Source of the DNA: Bisporella sp. PMI_857
Taxonomy: Eukaryota; Ascomycota; Leotiomycetes; Helotiales; Helotiaceae
Reading direction: 5' to 3'
Length of the DNA stretch: 64,000 nucleotides
NCBI GenBank assembly: GCA_021307315.1
Contig: JAJSPD010000012.1
Location: 248,001-312,000 of the forward strand
Shown here: one piece after another, positions 22,717 to 34,194 of the stretch
Position numbering within the stretch: the stretch's first letter is position 1
Layout of the letters: each line of letters starts with the position of its first letter
The notes under the pieces: generated by a model
Databases searched by the model: none
What the model saw: only the letters and a program-made list of their open reading frames with translations
Told to the model about the DNA's origin: nothing
Program-made: the position numbers and the translations under genes

Positions 22717-25700
22717 ATGAAAGGAGATAAGCAAATGCCGCCACCAAAGTCGCCTTTGGATAAACCGTCATCCCCACGAAGACCCAGCAATTCAAGACGC
22801 TCAAGCAGCGAAAAATCAGTCACCAAAGCCTCAAAAGTTCCTTCGAGCAAGCATGGAGTGAACCCGGTCCACGCTGCGCCAGTTAAAGACTCAATGTCGG
22901 ATTCATCTCCAGGGTTAGGCACACCTTCGTCATATCATGGAGCTGAGAAAGGAAGTCATGAAAATAAAATAAAAGAACCCGCAGACCCTGAAGCCTCTGG
23001 GAGGACTGGAACGCAGGGAGACATAGAGGAAGGACACAGGGGGGGTTCAATAAATGCAGCGCATATCGGCCGACCGATTCCAACGAACCCTTCAGCTGAA
23101 GAGATTGAACGACTGCGGCAGGCTATGAATGCGCAATTACAATTAAATCAACAGCGAGCCAAGTTGACTCAACATTTAGAGCATGGAAAGGGAAGAGAAA
23201 CTGCGGGGTCTTCAAATACAGCAGGAAAGACCCGGGTGTCTCCGATCTCTGAGGAAACCATATCCCCTTCCATATCTGCTGCCTTTGCAAGTCCTCCAGT
23301 CTCTGCTATGGATACAACATCTACTGAATCTACAAAGACTATCAGAGGTGGAATAACTCCTGCTCTAAATGCTATCCGCACGCCATCATATCCATTTCCT
23401 AATATGAGAACCCCAGGCCAGTTTTCACATAGCGGACATCGACCGTTTACTGCATTATCACCTACAGTAAACCCATCCAACTTTGCTGGAGGCCATTTCG
23501 CTGTAAACCCACATGATCAAGTACTTTCCGGCTCGGTTACACCAGCTTCAACCTTACATTTTCAACCTTCTGGGACTTATGAGTCCCATGCAGGTTCTGC
23601 TTATCCTACTCCAAACTTGTATGACCTGACTCTCACGCTGGCCTCGGAGCCTGGATTGGATGCCTGGTGGACAAACGTCGTTCAGCTGATGAGGGACGTA
23701 TATAAAGCTGATAGAGTGACGCTTTCAGTTCCCGCAGACTCGACGGATTTAGAGAATGTTCCCTGGGGTCAGAAGGCCACATTCAATTCGGCGGAGGAAG
23801 ATCACCTCAGTCTTGCTTACCTACCTCATGGCAGTAGGGTGGTTCCTAGTAGTGTAGGCACAAATGATACATCTAATTCAGAGGATGCTGAAGAGTCGCC
23901 TCCTTTATCTCTGCCAACTACCCAAAATCGACCTGGTCTACTGACGCGGCATTCATTTACAACTTACGAGGATACTAAACGTGACATTACGCCTGTATCA
24001 GGAGCCAGTCGCCATCCTGGGTCACGACCTGCTCCAATCACCAGAGCAAAGAGCTATCTCTCTACCAACGCCAACGTGCCTCCTCGATCTGAAACACTGC
24101 AAAATGCAGAACTCAGCTTAAAGTCACTGCAGGACCATATAGCTTTCGAGGATGCAAAAGAGTCAAAACCTTCCGCTACTTGGGAGCAGCAGGCGACGTC
24201 CAGAGAAAGTCGCGGAAGACTATTTTCTGTTTTGCAGGCTCTTGATTATGAAGCAGATCCTTTGATAGACAGTAGTGGTATTCTAAGAGTTCTGGAACGC
24301 GGAAAAGTCATTGCCTTAACGCGGGATTACCCATATCTCGAAAATCCAGAAGACGATCAGAGTGGAGGCAGCAAATCCTCACAATTGAGTCGGGCGTCCA
24401 AGGAGCTTCAAGGCGACCGTGGGAAGACAACCACAACCCAACCTGAGCTGGTTTCACGCATATCTTCCTTTCTTGGTAGTAAAAGCTCAAGACGATCAAA
24501 TCGCAATGTGCGAGTGCAGACATCTGACAAAGGCAAGAGCATGCCTGCGTCTGCACGGGGTTTAGACGAGGAGGAAACTCCGAAGGTCTCAAATTATGAA
24601 GAGTATGAGCAGACTCCCCCTTCCCCATGGGCACAATCTCCGGCGCCGTCTCCGGCTGTTCGAGCAGAAACTGGAGAAAATCCCTTTTTCTCGAATGCAA
24701 CCATTGATGAAGAAACCTTCAACCCAAATACTCATCACGATTACACGAAAATGCAGCCAGTTGAGGCCATTGGCATTGATAAGTCGTGGACCGTACTACA
24801 CATCCCTTTGATCCACCCATTGCTTTCCAAACCTGTTCAATCATTTCGTCTTGATGCAGCCGCAATCGAATCAAGAACGGCCTGGCAGGGCAAAGGCGTT
24901 GAATCCCCAAAAAATACAGAGAGCAGGAAGCCACAAGACACTGGGCAACTAAGCAAGAGGCATACACCTATCGCCATCCTTTCGATATTGAGTCCAGTCA
25001 TACCATATCCTTCAAATCTCCGACGTTCGTTGGAAAATCTCTCTCCGCATTTAGCGACTTCCTTTTCTCTCTGCCGTCATTACTCCAATCTACAAAATGA
25101 GATTGCTGGCTTGTCTCGGAAGCGGCCCCAGACTTCGGGATTTGGGTCTGTAGCTCCAGGCTCGCAGCCCGCAAGCTATAACATCAATATGGATGATCTT
25201 TCATATTCCCCTATTGACGAAAGCGCACCATTGCGATCGGTTGGTGGTAGTATAACAAGCCCGAGTGATTATTCCGGTATATCAAGAAGTGCAGGATCGC
25301 CCGCGGGGACGCCAGGTTGGGATCCGGGCAGTGTCGGTCTCAGTATGGATAGGCGTTCAAGTGGTGGTAGTCCTGCCTATGCTGGCGGTGAAAGCTATTT
25401 CAACTCTAAAAAACGGCCAGGTATTACTCGAATGGATACCGGTTCAGCGAGCAGTATCCTGGGCTCTAGGCGTTCGAAAGAGAACTCCCCGGCGGAGTCG
25501 AAAATACAGGCGCGATATAGTGATGAGCGCCCGAAGGAGTCCGAGCCCGTTTTATATGTTGATGACCAAGAAGATCTTAGTCAACACAAAGTCGCAGAAG
25601 AAGACTGTCATTCTGCCACGCCAACCCCCCGACAAGAAGGCAGGGTCCGTGGCTTAAACCTTGAAAGAACGGAGGGGCGAGACAAAAGTCCTCCACGACA

Positions 25701-28700
25701 GTACGAGATACCCACATCTCCGAGACGTCAGGCTCTGCGTTTATTCAAGCAACAAGGCCAGAGCAAGACAGATCAGCGAGCTCATACGCAATTGCATTCT
25801 TACGGGGCTGATTTTGGGGCGACCTTTCAGTCTTTGCCAGTAACCTCTGCACCATCCACGAGGAATCCTGGTGTTTCTAACGCACTCCGGACAGAATCAC
25901 TTTCGTTGCCAACAGATATGCCACCGCCTTCAGATCGCTTAAAAGGGCTAATGCTCGACTCCTTACCCGCTCATGTGTTTGTAGCTTTACCACAAACTGG
26001 CGAAATCGTGTGGGTAAACAACAGATATCTTACCTACCGGGGTCAGACTGTGCCTGAGCTGTATGAAGATCCGTGGGGCAGTATCCACCCTGAAGAGAGA
26101 GATAACTACCTGAAAGCATGGGCACATGCCATAAAGACAGGCGAGCAATTCTCTATGCAAGTTCGCATACGAAGATTTGATGGTAATTACCGCTGGTTCT
26201 TCACGCGGGCCGTTGGATCAAGGGATATCAGAGGTGTGATTGTTCAATGGTATGGCTCTCATATGGATATCCACGAACAGCATCTTGCGGAAGTCAAAGC
26301 AGCAAGGCAGGAAGAGATAGAGGCGTCTGAAGCAAAACATCGGCAATTAGCCAACCTTATTCCACAAATTATCTTTGCTGCAACAGAGGATGAAGGGGTC
26401 ACTTTTGCAAATGAGCAGTGGCTATCATACACTGGTCAAGATTTCGACGATGCACTAGGCTTAGGTTTCATGGACTACATCCATCCAGAAGATCTCGCCA
26501 AATGTCACATACCACACGATCGACCACCGACCCCGCAACCTCAGAATCCTCCACAGCCGAGCCGGAATCCTTCTCAAGCTTCTTCAGGAGGCAAGTCCTC
26601 TGGACAGTCCGAAACACCTACTGAGGTTACTGTAAAGGGAGCTCACCAGTCACTATCAAGGCACAACAGCTCTAGTAACTCGTCAGCGCATGAACTTCCT
26701 ACCGCAGATTTGTCACAGCTTGCCAAAAGTGGTGTGATCAAGGCCTCCACCGACACTGATGGACGGCTTTCGTATACGACAGAACTTCGTCTGAAGAATA
26801 AGCTAGGGGAGTACCGATGGCACCTTGTACGCTGCGTTGAAGTTGACAATATCAGCCTGGGAAAGGGAGATGGCTCTTGGTTCGGTGCTTGCACTGATAT
26901 AAATGATCATAAGCTTCTGGAAGCTAAACTAAAAGAAGCTATGGAATCTAAGGGCAAGTTTCTGAGCAATATGTCACACGAAATCCGTACTCCTCTTATT
27001 GGTATATCTGGGATGGTAAACTTTCTACAAGATACTGTGCTCAATGATGAACAGAGTGATTATGCCAACACCATTTCGTCCAGCGCAAACAGTCTTCTCA
27101 ACATTATAAACGACATTTTAGACCTCTCCAAGGTTGATGCTGGGATGATGAAGCTGTCCCATGAATGGTTCCATTTCAGATCCCTTGTTGAAGAGGTGAA
27201 CGAAATGGTTTCTACACTTGCGATCACCAAACGATTGGAGCTGAACTATGTGGTAGACGTGGAAGTACCAGAGATGGTGAAAGGTGATAAGTTTCGAATA
27301 CGGCAGATTTTACTCAATGTTATTGGCAATGCAATTAAGTTTACTCAGGTTGGCGAAGTTTTCACAAGATGTAGAGTTGTGCTCGACGAAGCCAAACGTC
27401 TTGGCCAGTATGAGGCCATGATTGAGTTCTCTGTCATCGATACTGGCCGAGGCTTCACCAAGGAAGAGGCTGAACTTATGTTCAAGCCATTTAGTCAGAT
27501 TGACGGCAGCAGCACTCGGCAGCATGGAGGAAGTGGGCTCGGGTTAGTCATATCTAGACAACTCGCAGAACTGCATGGCGGAAAGATGGAGGGGAGTGCT
27601 GTCCCTGGCAAAGGTTCGACTTTCAAATTTACAGCTGTTTTTGGAATAGAATCACCAAACGATCATCCTGAACCGCCACCCACTCCATCAGCGAGTACAA
27701 CTGCTGCTGCTCTATCAAGGATCTCCAACGAGATATCCGCACGGGCTATGAAACAGGCTGGAGGCAACCCAATCTTAGCCAACAAATTGATGCACTCCCC
27801 TGCAGCATATAGCCCGAGAACTGAGTCGAGCATCAATTCACCAACGGTCCTATCATCTGGGAGCTCAAACCCATCAACACAATCTCTGCGATCTAATACT
27901 AGATCTTCCGTTTCTTCATATACGCACAGTTTGACGCACTTTGAGAATGCAGCTCACTCCAGTGGGATGGACTTGTCACAAATGAAGTTGGCGCTTCCAG
28001 AAAGATCATTCCCCGACTCACTTGAGAATAACCCAAATCCATCGAAGAACCCTAAATCAGAAATGGCACTGACATCAAAGTCAATTTCGGAGCCTAAAGA
28101 CACAGTATCTACTTCGATCAAAGATTTCTCGTCAGAGCTGAAGTCCGTGCGCCCACCAATGTATTCGATTCTACTTATTTGCCCTCAAGCGCATAGTCGT
28201 GAAGCTACAAAGCAGCACATAGAGATCACTCTACCCAAAGACATCCCGCATCAGATAACATCTCTATCAAGTGCTGTGGAAGCTCGTGAGACTATGGGTG
28301 GAGAGGATCCTGTTTTATTCACCCACATTGTGCTGAATTTACCATCAGCGGAGGAAATCGTTATGCTGATTGAGCAAATAATAGCCTCCGTCTCATTGCC
28401 CCGGACATCCATTGTTATCTTGTCCGATCCTGTGCAACGGCAGGAGGTTATCAAGATGGCTACATTTCACGACTATGATCAGCTTGCACAAGACAATCGG
28501 GTTAGATTTATCTATAAGCCTGTCAAGCCTTCGAGGTTTGCAGTCATATTTGATCCTGACAAAGAGCGTGATCTCAGCACGGATAAAAATAGATCAAATG
28601 CCCAGCAACAGGTTGCAAGTCAGAAGCAAAACTATCTTGATGTTGGAAAGCGACTTGGTAACAGAGGTCTTAAAGTCCTTTTGGTAGAGGATAATCTTGT

Positions 28701-29144
28701 AAACCAGAAAGTACTTTTGAAGTATCTTGCGAAGGTTGGCATTGAAGTTGAGCTTGCTCTTGATGGAGTTGAATGCACAGAGAAAGTGTTTTCTCGACCT
28801 CATTCTTATTATTCCCTTATTTTGGTAAGTCTCCAATTATTGATTGAAGTGCTTGCTTGTCTAACTATGCTATACAGTGCGATCTTCATATGCCTCGGAA
28901 AGACGGATATCAGACTTGTAGGGAGGTTCGCCAGTGGGAAGAGAAAGGCTTTTTTCCAAGAATGCCAATCATCGCTCTCTCGGCAAATGTCATGGCCGAC
29001 GTTCTTGATAAATGTGTTCAAGCAGGCTTCAATAGCTACGTTACTAAGCCAGTTGATTTCAAAGCCCTCAGCACAGCCATGAGCAATCTACTCGATCCAT
29101 CCTCTCCTGGTGGTTCTACGAACTTGGTGAAGAATAAAACTTAG
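22717..29144 (+). CDS. Hybrid histidine kinase, PAS-PAS-HisKA-HATPase-pseudoreceiver-receiver
   Basis: Two exons, 22717-28824 and 28878-29144, give 2,124 residues. The N-terminal 1,070 residues are mostly disordered, with a conserved-looking segment near 300-360 (LYDLTLTLASEPGLDAWWTN). PAS domains lie at about 1073-1190 and 1207-1400, the second split by a Ser/Pro-rich insert. The HisKA box SHEIRTPL has the phospho-acceptor His1421. The HATPase has N1538 (NVIGNAIKF), DTGRGF and GGSGLGLVISRQL. The C-terminal receiver (about 1984-2110) has E1991 and D1992 (VEDN), D2038 (CDLHMPRKDG) and K2093 (YVTKPVD). The intron splits it, so the unspliced frame would lack D2038. Residues about 1815-1945 look like a second, degenerate receiver. 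It is predicted to sense a signal and feed a phosphorelay to a fungal HPt and response regulators. The start is uncertain: Met7 (MPPPKSPLDKP) is an alternative, and upstream exons are possible. Confidence 0.92.
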
Positions 29145-30576
29145 TGGTTCAGCATGCCTGAATTTATAACAGCATAACAATTGGCGTTTGTGGTGTTTTT
29201 TCCCTCTGGCCTGTAATGGCATTAAATGCACTCTCGGCGTTAGCGGGATCTTGCCTCTTGATGGGGTTGTATTATATATGATGTAGAGATGACATTCTCG
29301 AAGTGGGGAGCGATCCACTTCTTTGCTTAGCCCTTTGGGGTTCATAACCTGAGGACCGGTCACGACCTGCTCTCAGAATTCGAGATGGAATTGAGTCACT
29401 GAGCATTCAGCTTGCAAGCGTACGAGACCGGGTGGATTTTGTCATATTGGAAGGGCGACTGGCATAGAGCATATAATGAGGAGAGGAAAGCTCAAGTATA
29501 TTAACAGAAGAGAGAGGAAAGAGTGAGTTGTATTTTAAGGATGCTTCCGGTAGATGAAGCCTGATGAGACTAAGCACTTGGTCTTATTGGTAATGATAAG
29601 GTTCAGAAAGTTGCTGAAGAGTTAGTATGTTCTTTTCAATATGAGCAAGGTGCCACTAGATGCAAGACGTGAGATAGAATGATTACCTATAAAACGTAAA
29701 GTCTTGTCGAGTATATATACTTCACAAGAATGCGTCTTGACAGGACGTTTGATGATTTGGACAGACAGTATCGCTACGGCGCCTGCCTACCTGCCATGCC
29801 CAGAGCAGATCAAAAGTTTTGGCATTTTATTCCTAGCATTTCATTAAAAGAGAAGAATCTAATTAAGTAATATGTATACGAGTTCGAAAGTATTATAAAT
29901 TGCTCTAAAGAGATTCAGAAGACGATCCCGACGTCTTTGTGGCATCCATCGTTCGAATCTTGCTGAAGGGCCATAACGTAGCCTTGTCATGTGAGCGCTA
30001 TCCTATATATGGTTAGATCATTGCATGCCAAAGAAAATAAAAACAGTCATAGAGCGAAACATCAGTATGACACTAAACCCTTGATCAATGAAATAGACAA
30101 CAGAGCTTCAAGTCTTCAACTTTGATTGTATGCACATTCAAAACAAGCCAGCCAAATCGTTGGGTTGTTCATTTCATTGATTTTCCCCTTTCCAGGCAGC
30201 ACGAGGCTGACTATCTTGCCTTGTGCAGTATTCCTCGCGCGCGTCGATCATTGGTCATTACTCCTTGGCTTGATCCGCTTCTCGAGTATCGACGCCTGAC
30301 ATCCAATCAATCTCTTCAAGTTCCAGGTTTGGTGCTTGGATCACCCTGTAAGTGTTATTCTGGCCCCTGCGACAACCCGGTCGCGTGTTGACTGGAAGGC
30401 TAATAATTAATTCTTGCCTCAGATTCACATTTCTGCTCTCTGTACTCGCCAACTCTAAGGAACACTTATCTCGCCGCGTTTCGCGTATGCCAGCGACCAT
30501 CTCAAAATATTAAAACTCGACCCGACTGCATACGCAAGCAATCTTCTTTGCGCGACACATCATATCCGTCGATACA
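29145..30576. other. Intergenic, no gene recognised
   Basis: 3' side of the kinase gene and promoter of the next gene. Short frames only; no tRNA-like fold or repeat was convincing. Confidence 0.4.
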
Positions 30577-33500
30577 ATGGCGCCTGGTCGAAAGAAGAAA
30601 GAACCAAGCATCGAGCCGCTTCCGACACAAACTCCTGCGCCGTCTCGAAGAACAAGGACCCAACGAAAGGAATTAGAGGCAGCAGATCCATCAAGCGTTT
30701 CGCCCTTGCTTAGCCTCAGTGATCAGAAAAAGACTAGGGTTAGGAAAGCTCCGGTGAAAAAGGGATCGCCTCTCAAGAATGCAGTCGAGCCCCAATCTTC
30801 ACCAGAAGCTGCTAGTTCTTCCCTTGAACTCATGCCCCAACTACCTCCCACGGAAGACGAAGACGCATCTCCAGAACCGTCTCGAGAATATACTGAAGAG
30901 TATATCCCTCAGTCTAACCACACTAATGAGGACCTCACCAGTAATTTGATGGATCTCCTTGATGCTAAATCTAGCTCCACTAATCCTTCTCAAGAAACAT
31001 TTCAAGAACCTGGCGCTGAGTCATTCGCATCTGCTTCTGGATTCGGCCATCACAGTTCTCCTCAGCTTATACATTCACAAATGAAGGCTTATAGAGATTC
31101 TCACGATCACAATCCCAGTACCCCTTCTAGAGTGACTACCCAATCTGAAGTGTTGTATGAGCAAATAGGCGAAGCCTCCGAACCTACTGCACCTCACTCA
31201 ACTTATACCCGGAGAATTTCTGCTGTTACTTACTCATCATCCTCGACTAAAGGTGTCCCTACACATCCGACGTCTTCTATATCATCCCAAAATTCTCAGT
31301 CTCAGGTACCATCACCAGATACCCATTCAACTACACATTTGGCTCTCAACACAGTTACAAGCTCTGCTTCTGAGCTTCAACACCTTGGAAGAAGGAAGCA
31401 TTTCAGAACCCGCGATGATGAAGAGGAAAAGGATGAAGATACACAGCGACCAGCGAAGCGGTTGCGAAAGCAGTTCCCGCCACCGAGCACTCCTCAACCC
31501 AGCAAGAAGAAACGTTACCTTACCCCCAAGCCAAAGTCTGAACGCATACGCAGAGCTTTGCAAATGCCGCCGAAGGCTTCTACCACCAGTGAAGACCGTC
31601 AAGAGCTGCGCCGCGATTTCCCTAATCATCTCCCCTTCTCGAGACCGTTCCAACAAGATCAAGCTGACGAGGAAGACGAGGAATCCCCAATGATAGTTCA
31701 TGGATATGAATTGGAACGCCTTCAACCTCAACCTCTTTGGACTGGTGGGCTTCGGCAAAACGAGTTTCTGGTCAAAGGAGGATTCGGCTGGAAGATGAAC
31801 GAAACTTCATTGGCCAGTCCTAACGATTCTACGAACAAGCAGGAGGTAAGCTATCAATGACTACTGAAATTTCTCTGATCTCTAGAACTGACCGTTCTCT
31901 AGATTAGGCCTACGCTATCACGCCGAGCTGACCGACCTAGAGCCGCCGGGCCAAGTACTACCCCCTCCATTGAACTTATCTCTACGTTTCCTTCTGTTGA
32001 AACTATTTCTCCTGCTGTTCTTGCACAACTCCCAGAAAGAATTCGGACGATAGTGACCAATATGTTAACCTATCCTGAACTAGCAGATGCTCATTCTCTC
32101 CTGGACGAATTTTACCAGGAAAATAAGCCAAGCCAGGACCTCAACAGATCAGAATTTAATGCAGTACTGACAGCGGCATTCGCATCCAAAAATACACCCA
32201 GACGGGAGCTACAATCTACGGAAACGACTCAAGAATCAGGTTCCACCACTGGCTCCAATGTTGAGCCTGAACTTATCGAGCACGAAAGTCATATGATAGC
32301 TGAGGTTGACTTGTCAGAGCAGGAGCAAACCTTGGTGGAGCGTGATGTTGAAACAGAGACAGGTGACGTGCTTGCACAGCAGCAGCCACAGCGTATACCA
32401 CAGACTCCTTTATCTGTTCCTGAAACAAAATCCCCTCAGCAGTCTGTGGGCATCTGGCAGGCTATTTTGACTCCATTTAGAAGCCTTGGACGCTTCAGAA
32501 GCGCTCGCACGCTGCCTAAAGCTATCAATGGTACTCCAGCAGCAAATACAAACGTACTTGAGCAGCCTGACTTCTCTCCAACAACCCCATTCACTGGGAT
32601 GCCAAGCACTCCTACACCTGCGATTTCTGGTGCTAATCGTCCTAGGAGACCACAAACTGAGCGAAAACCTAGGTCTCGTCCTATTCTACACACGAACGAC
32701 CCTCAAGATGGGCGCAAAGATGGCTCTCAAACTGAGCGCAGAGTTCGTTTTAATGATCGTCCAAGACCCCAATATGAGGCTGAGAGCCCTCAGCCACAGA
32801 AGCTCCCTATTCAAAAACGACACCTTCTCACCGAAGATGAAATCGCAGAACTGCGAAAGAAGCAAGACCTTGCAGAGCTTCGGCAGCGGAGATTACGTCG
32901 AGAGCAACGACTTGCTCAAGAACAACAGGCAGCAGAGGATGGCGCAAATACACTATCTAGTAGGTCTAGCGATGTTACTCGTACCGGCGAAAAAAGAAAG
33001 GAACACCATCCATCACCACCTACGAACACTTTCGTAGTGCCAGATGATTCCAGTTCAGATGAAGATGAAGATGAAGATTCAGAAAAGTTAGATGCACCTC
33101 AGGAACGACCCTTCTTAGCTAAATCTGACGATGACGATCCACACCGTATACGTTATAAAGGCACGATGTTTCAATCCATGGCTCACTGGGGTGTAGGAGC
33201 TGAACCCGAGATTGATGGATTGAGAAGCCGGAATGTGTTTACAGAGAAGACCCGAACTACTCATACTTTGCAAAAACCCGATGAACTTGACTGCAATTCA
33301 CCTCAAAACAACGCGTCTGCAACTTCCGAAGCGGATCAGAAACGCAAGCAGGAGCTCCAGCGTGTGAGAGAGGAAGGTGCGGCAAGTTTGCGGAAAAGCT
33401 TTCAGGCGCAATCGACGAAGACCCGTATTTCCCCCTTTCCGTTTAATTATGTTTCGTCCCCATTTGTTACTGCCTTTTCCTCTCTTCCCAAGCACTTTAC

Positions 33501-34194
33501 TCCAGAGGAGAGATCTGCCTACGAAAGGGAACGAATGGGACGTCCTAGCATCCTAAATTTGGAAAAGTTTTACGATGGTTGCTCCAACCGTCTTCGTGGT
33601 ATTGCTAAGCGCAAGGCTATGCCTGAAAAAGCTGAGCAGCAACGAAAGCAGTGTGAAAGTCCTGAAATACAAGGCTCTAGCGAGTCTGCAGGAAGTGTTA
33701 CAGATGCATCCAGAACAGAATTCTCTAATGAATCTGCAGATAAACTTACTAATAGTGTTGCAGAAGGACCGGTTGAGGAGTCTAGATCATCTGTTCTCCA
33801 AGAGAAGCCATGGGACCAAACGCCACCCAAGACACCACGACCAACAAATGCTCAGCTTCCCCAACAGCAGCAACAGTCGACTCAGGTCTCCCCAGTCAAA
33901 GCGCCTCAAACTTCTCAGAAGTACCAGCCATCAAAGCCAAGCCGCCTTCGCGAGGTCTCGGTCATGTCACCGCTCCAGCTTGAGCAAGACAAGGAGAACA
34001 TGTCCCGCACGCCATGTTTGCGCACCTTGGGCTTCGATACAGCCGTAGTTGCGCATTTGGACACAATTCCCGAAGAGAAGATTGCCCCGTTCCCCCTCCC
34101 TTCTTGGATGCAGGAACAAATGCAGACATCAAGAAATGAGGTTGAGGAAGCCGTAGAGAAAGCATTGTCAAGTCTGAAGGAGGTGTCAAGGTGA
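30577..34194 (+). CDS. Uncharacterised disordered, probably nuclear protein with KEN motif
   Basis: Two exons, 30577-31845 and 31903-34194, give 1,186 residues. I do not recognise the family. The N-terminus MAPGRKKKEPSIEPLPTQTP is basic, and the first 400 residues are Ser, Pro, Gln and Glu rich. A short ordered-looking part follows the splice joint (LPERIRTIVTNMLTYPELAD, then LLDEFYQE). Mid-protein there is a charged helix (EIAELRKKQDLAELRQRRLR), an acidic patch (SSSDEDEDEDSE) and the conserved-looking stretch IRYKGTMFQSMAHWGVG. Further on, a likely globular or amphipathic region holds SPFVTAFSSLPKHFTPEERS and NLEKFYDGCSNRLRG. The C-terminus has SP/TP sites (TPPKTPRP, VMSPLQL) and a KEN motif at 1120-1122 (QDKENMSRTP), then PFPLPSWMQEQM. 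Cell-cycle control by CDK and APC/C is an inference only. Confidence 0.8.

Noticed and set aside
29940..29965. Sequence resembling a tRNA B box (GTTCGAATC)
   Set aside because: No matching A box or cloverleaf could be folded around it.
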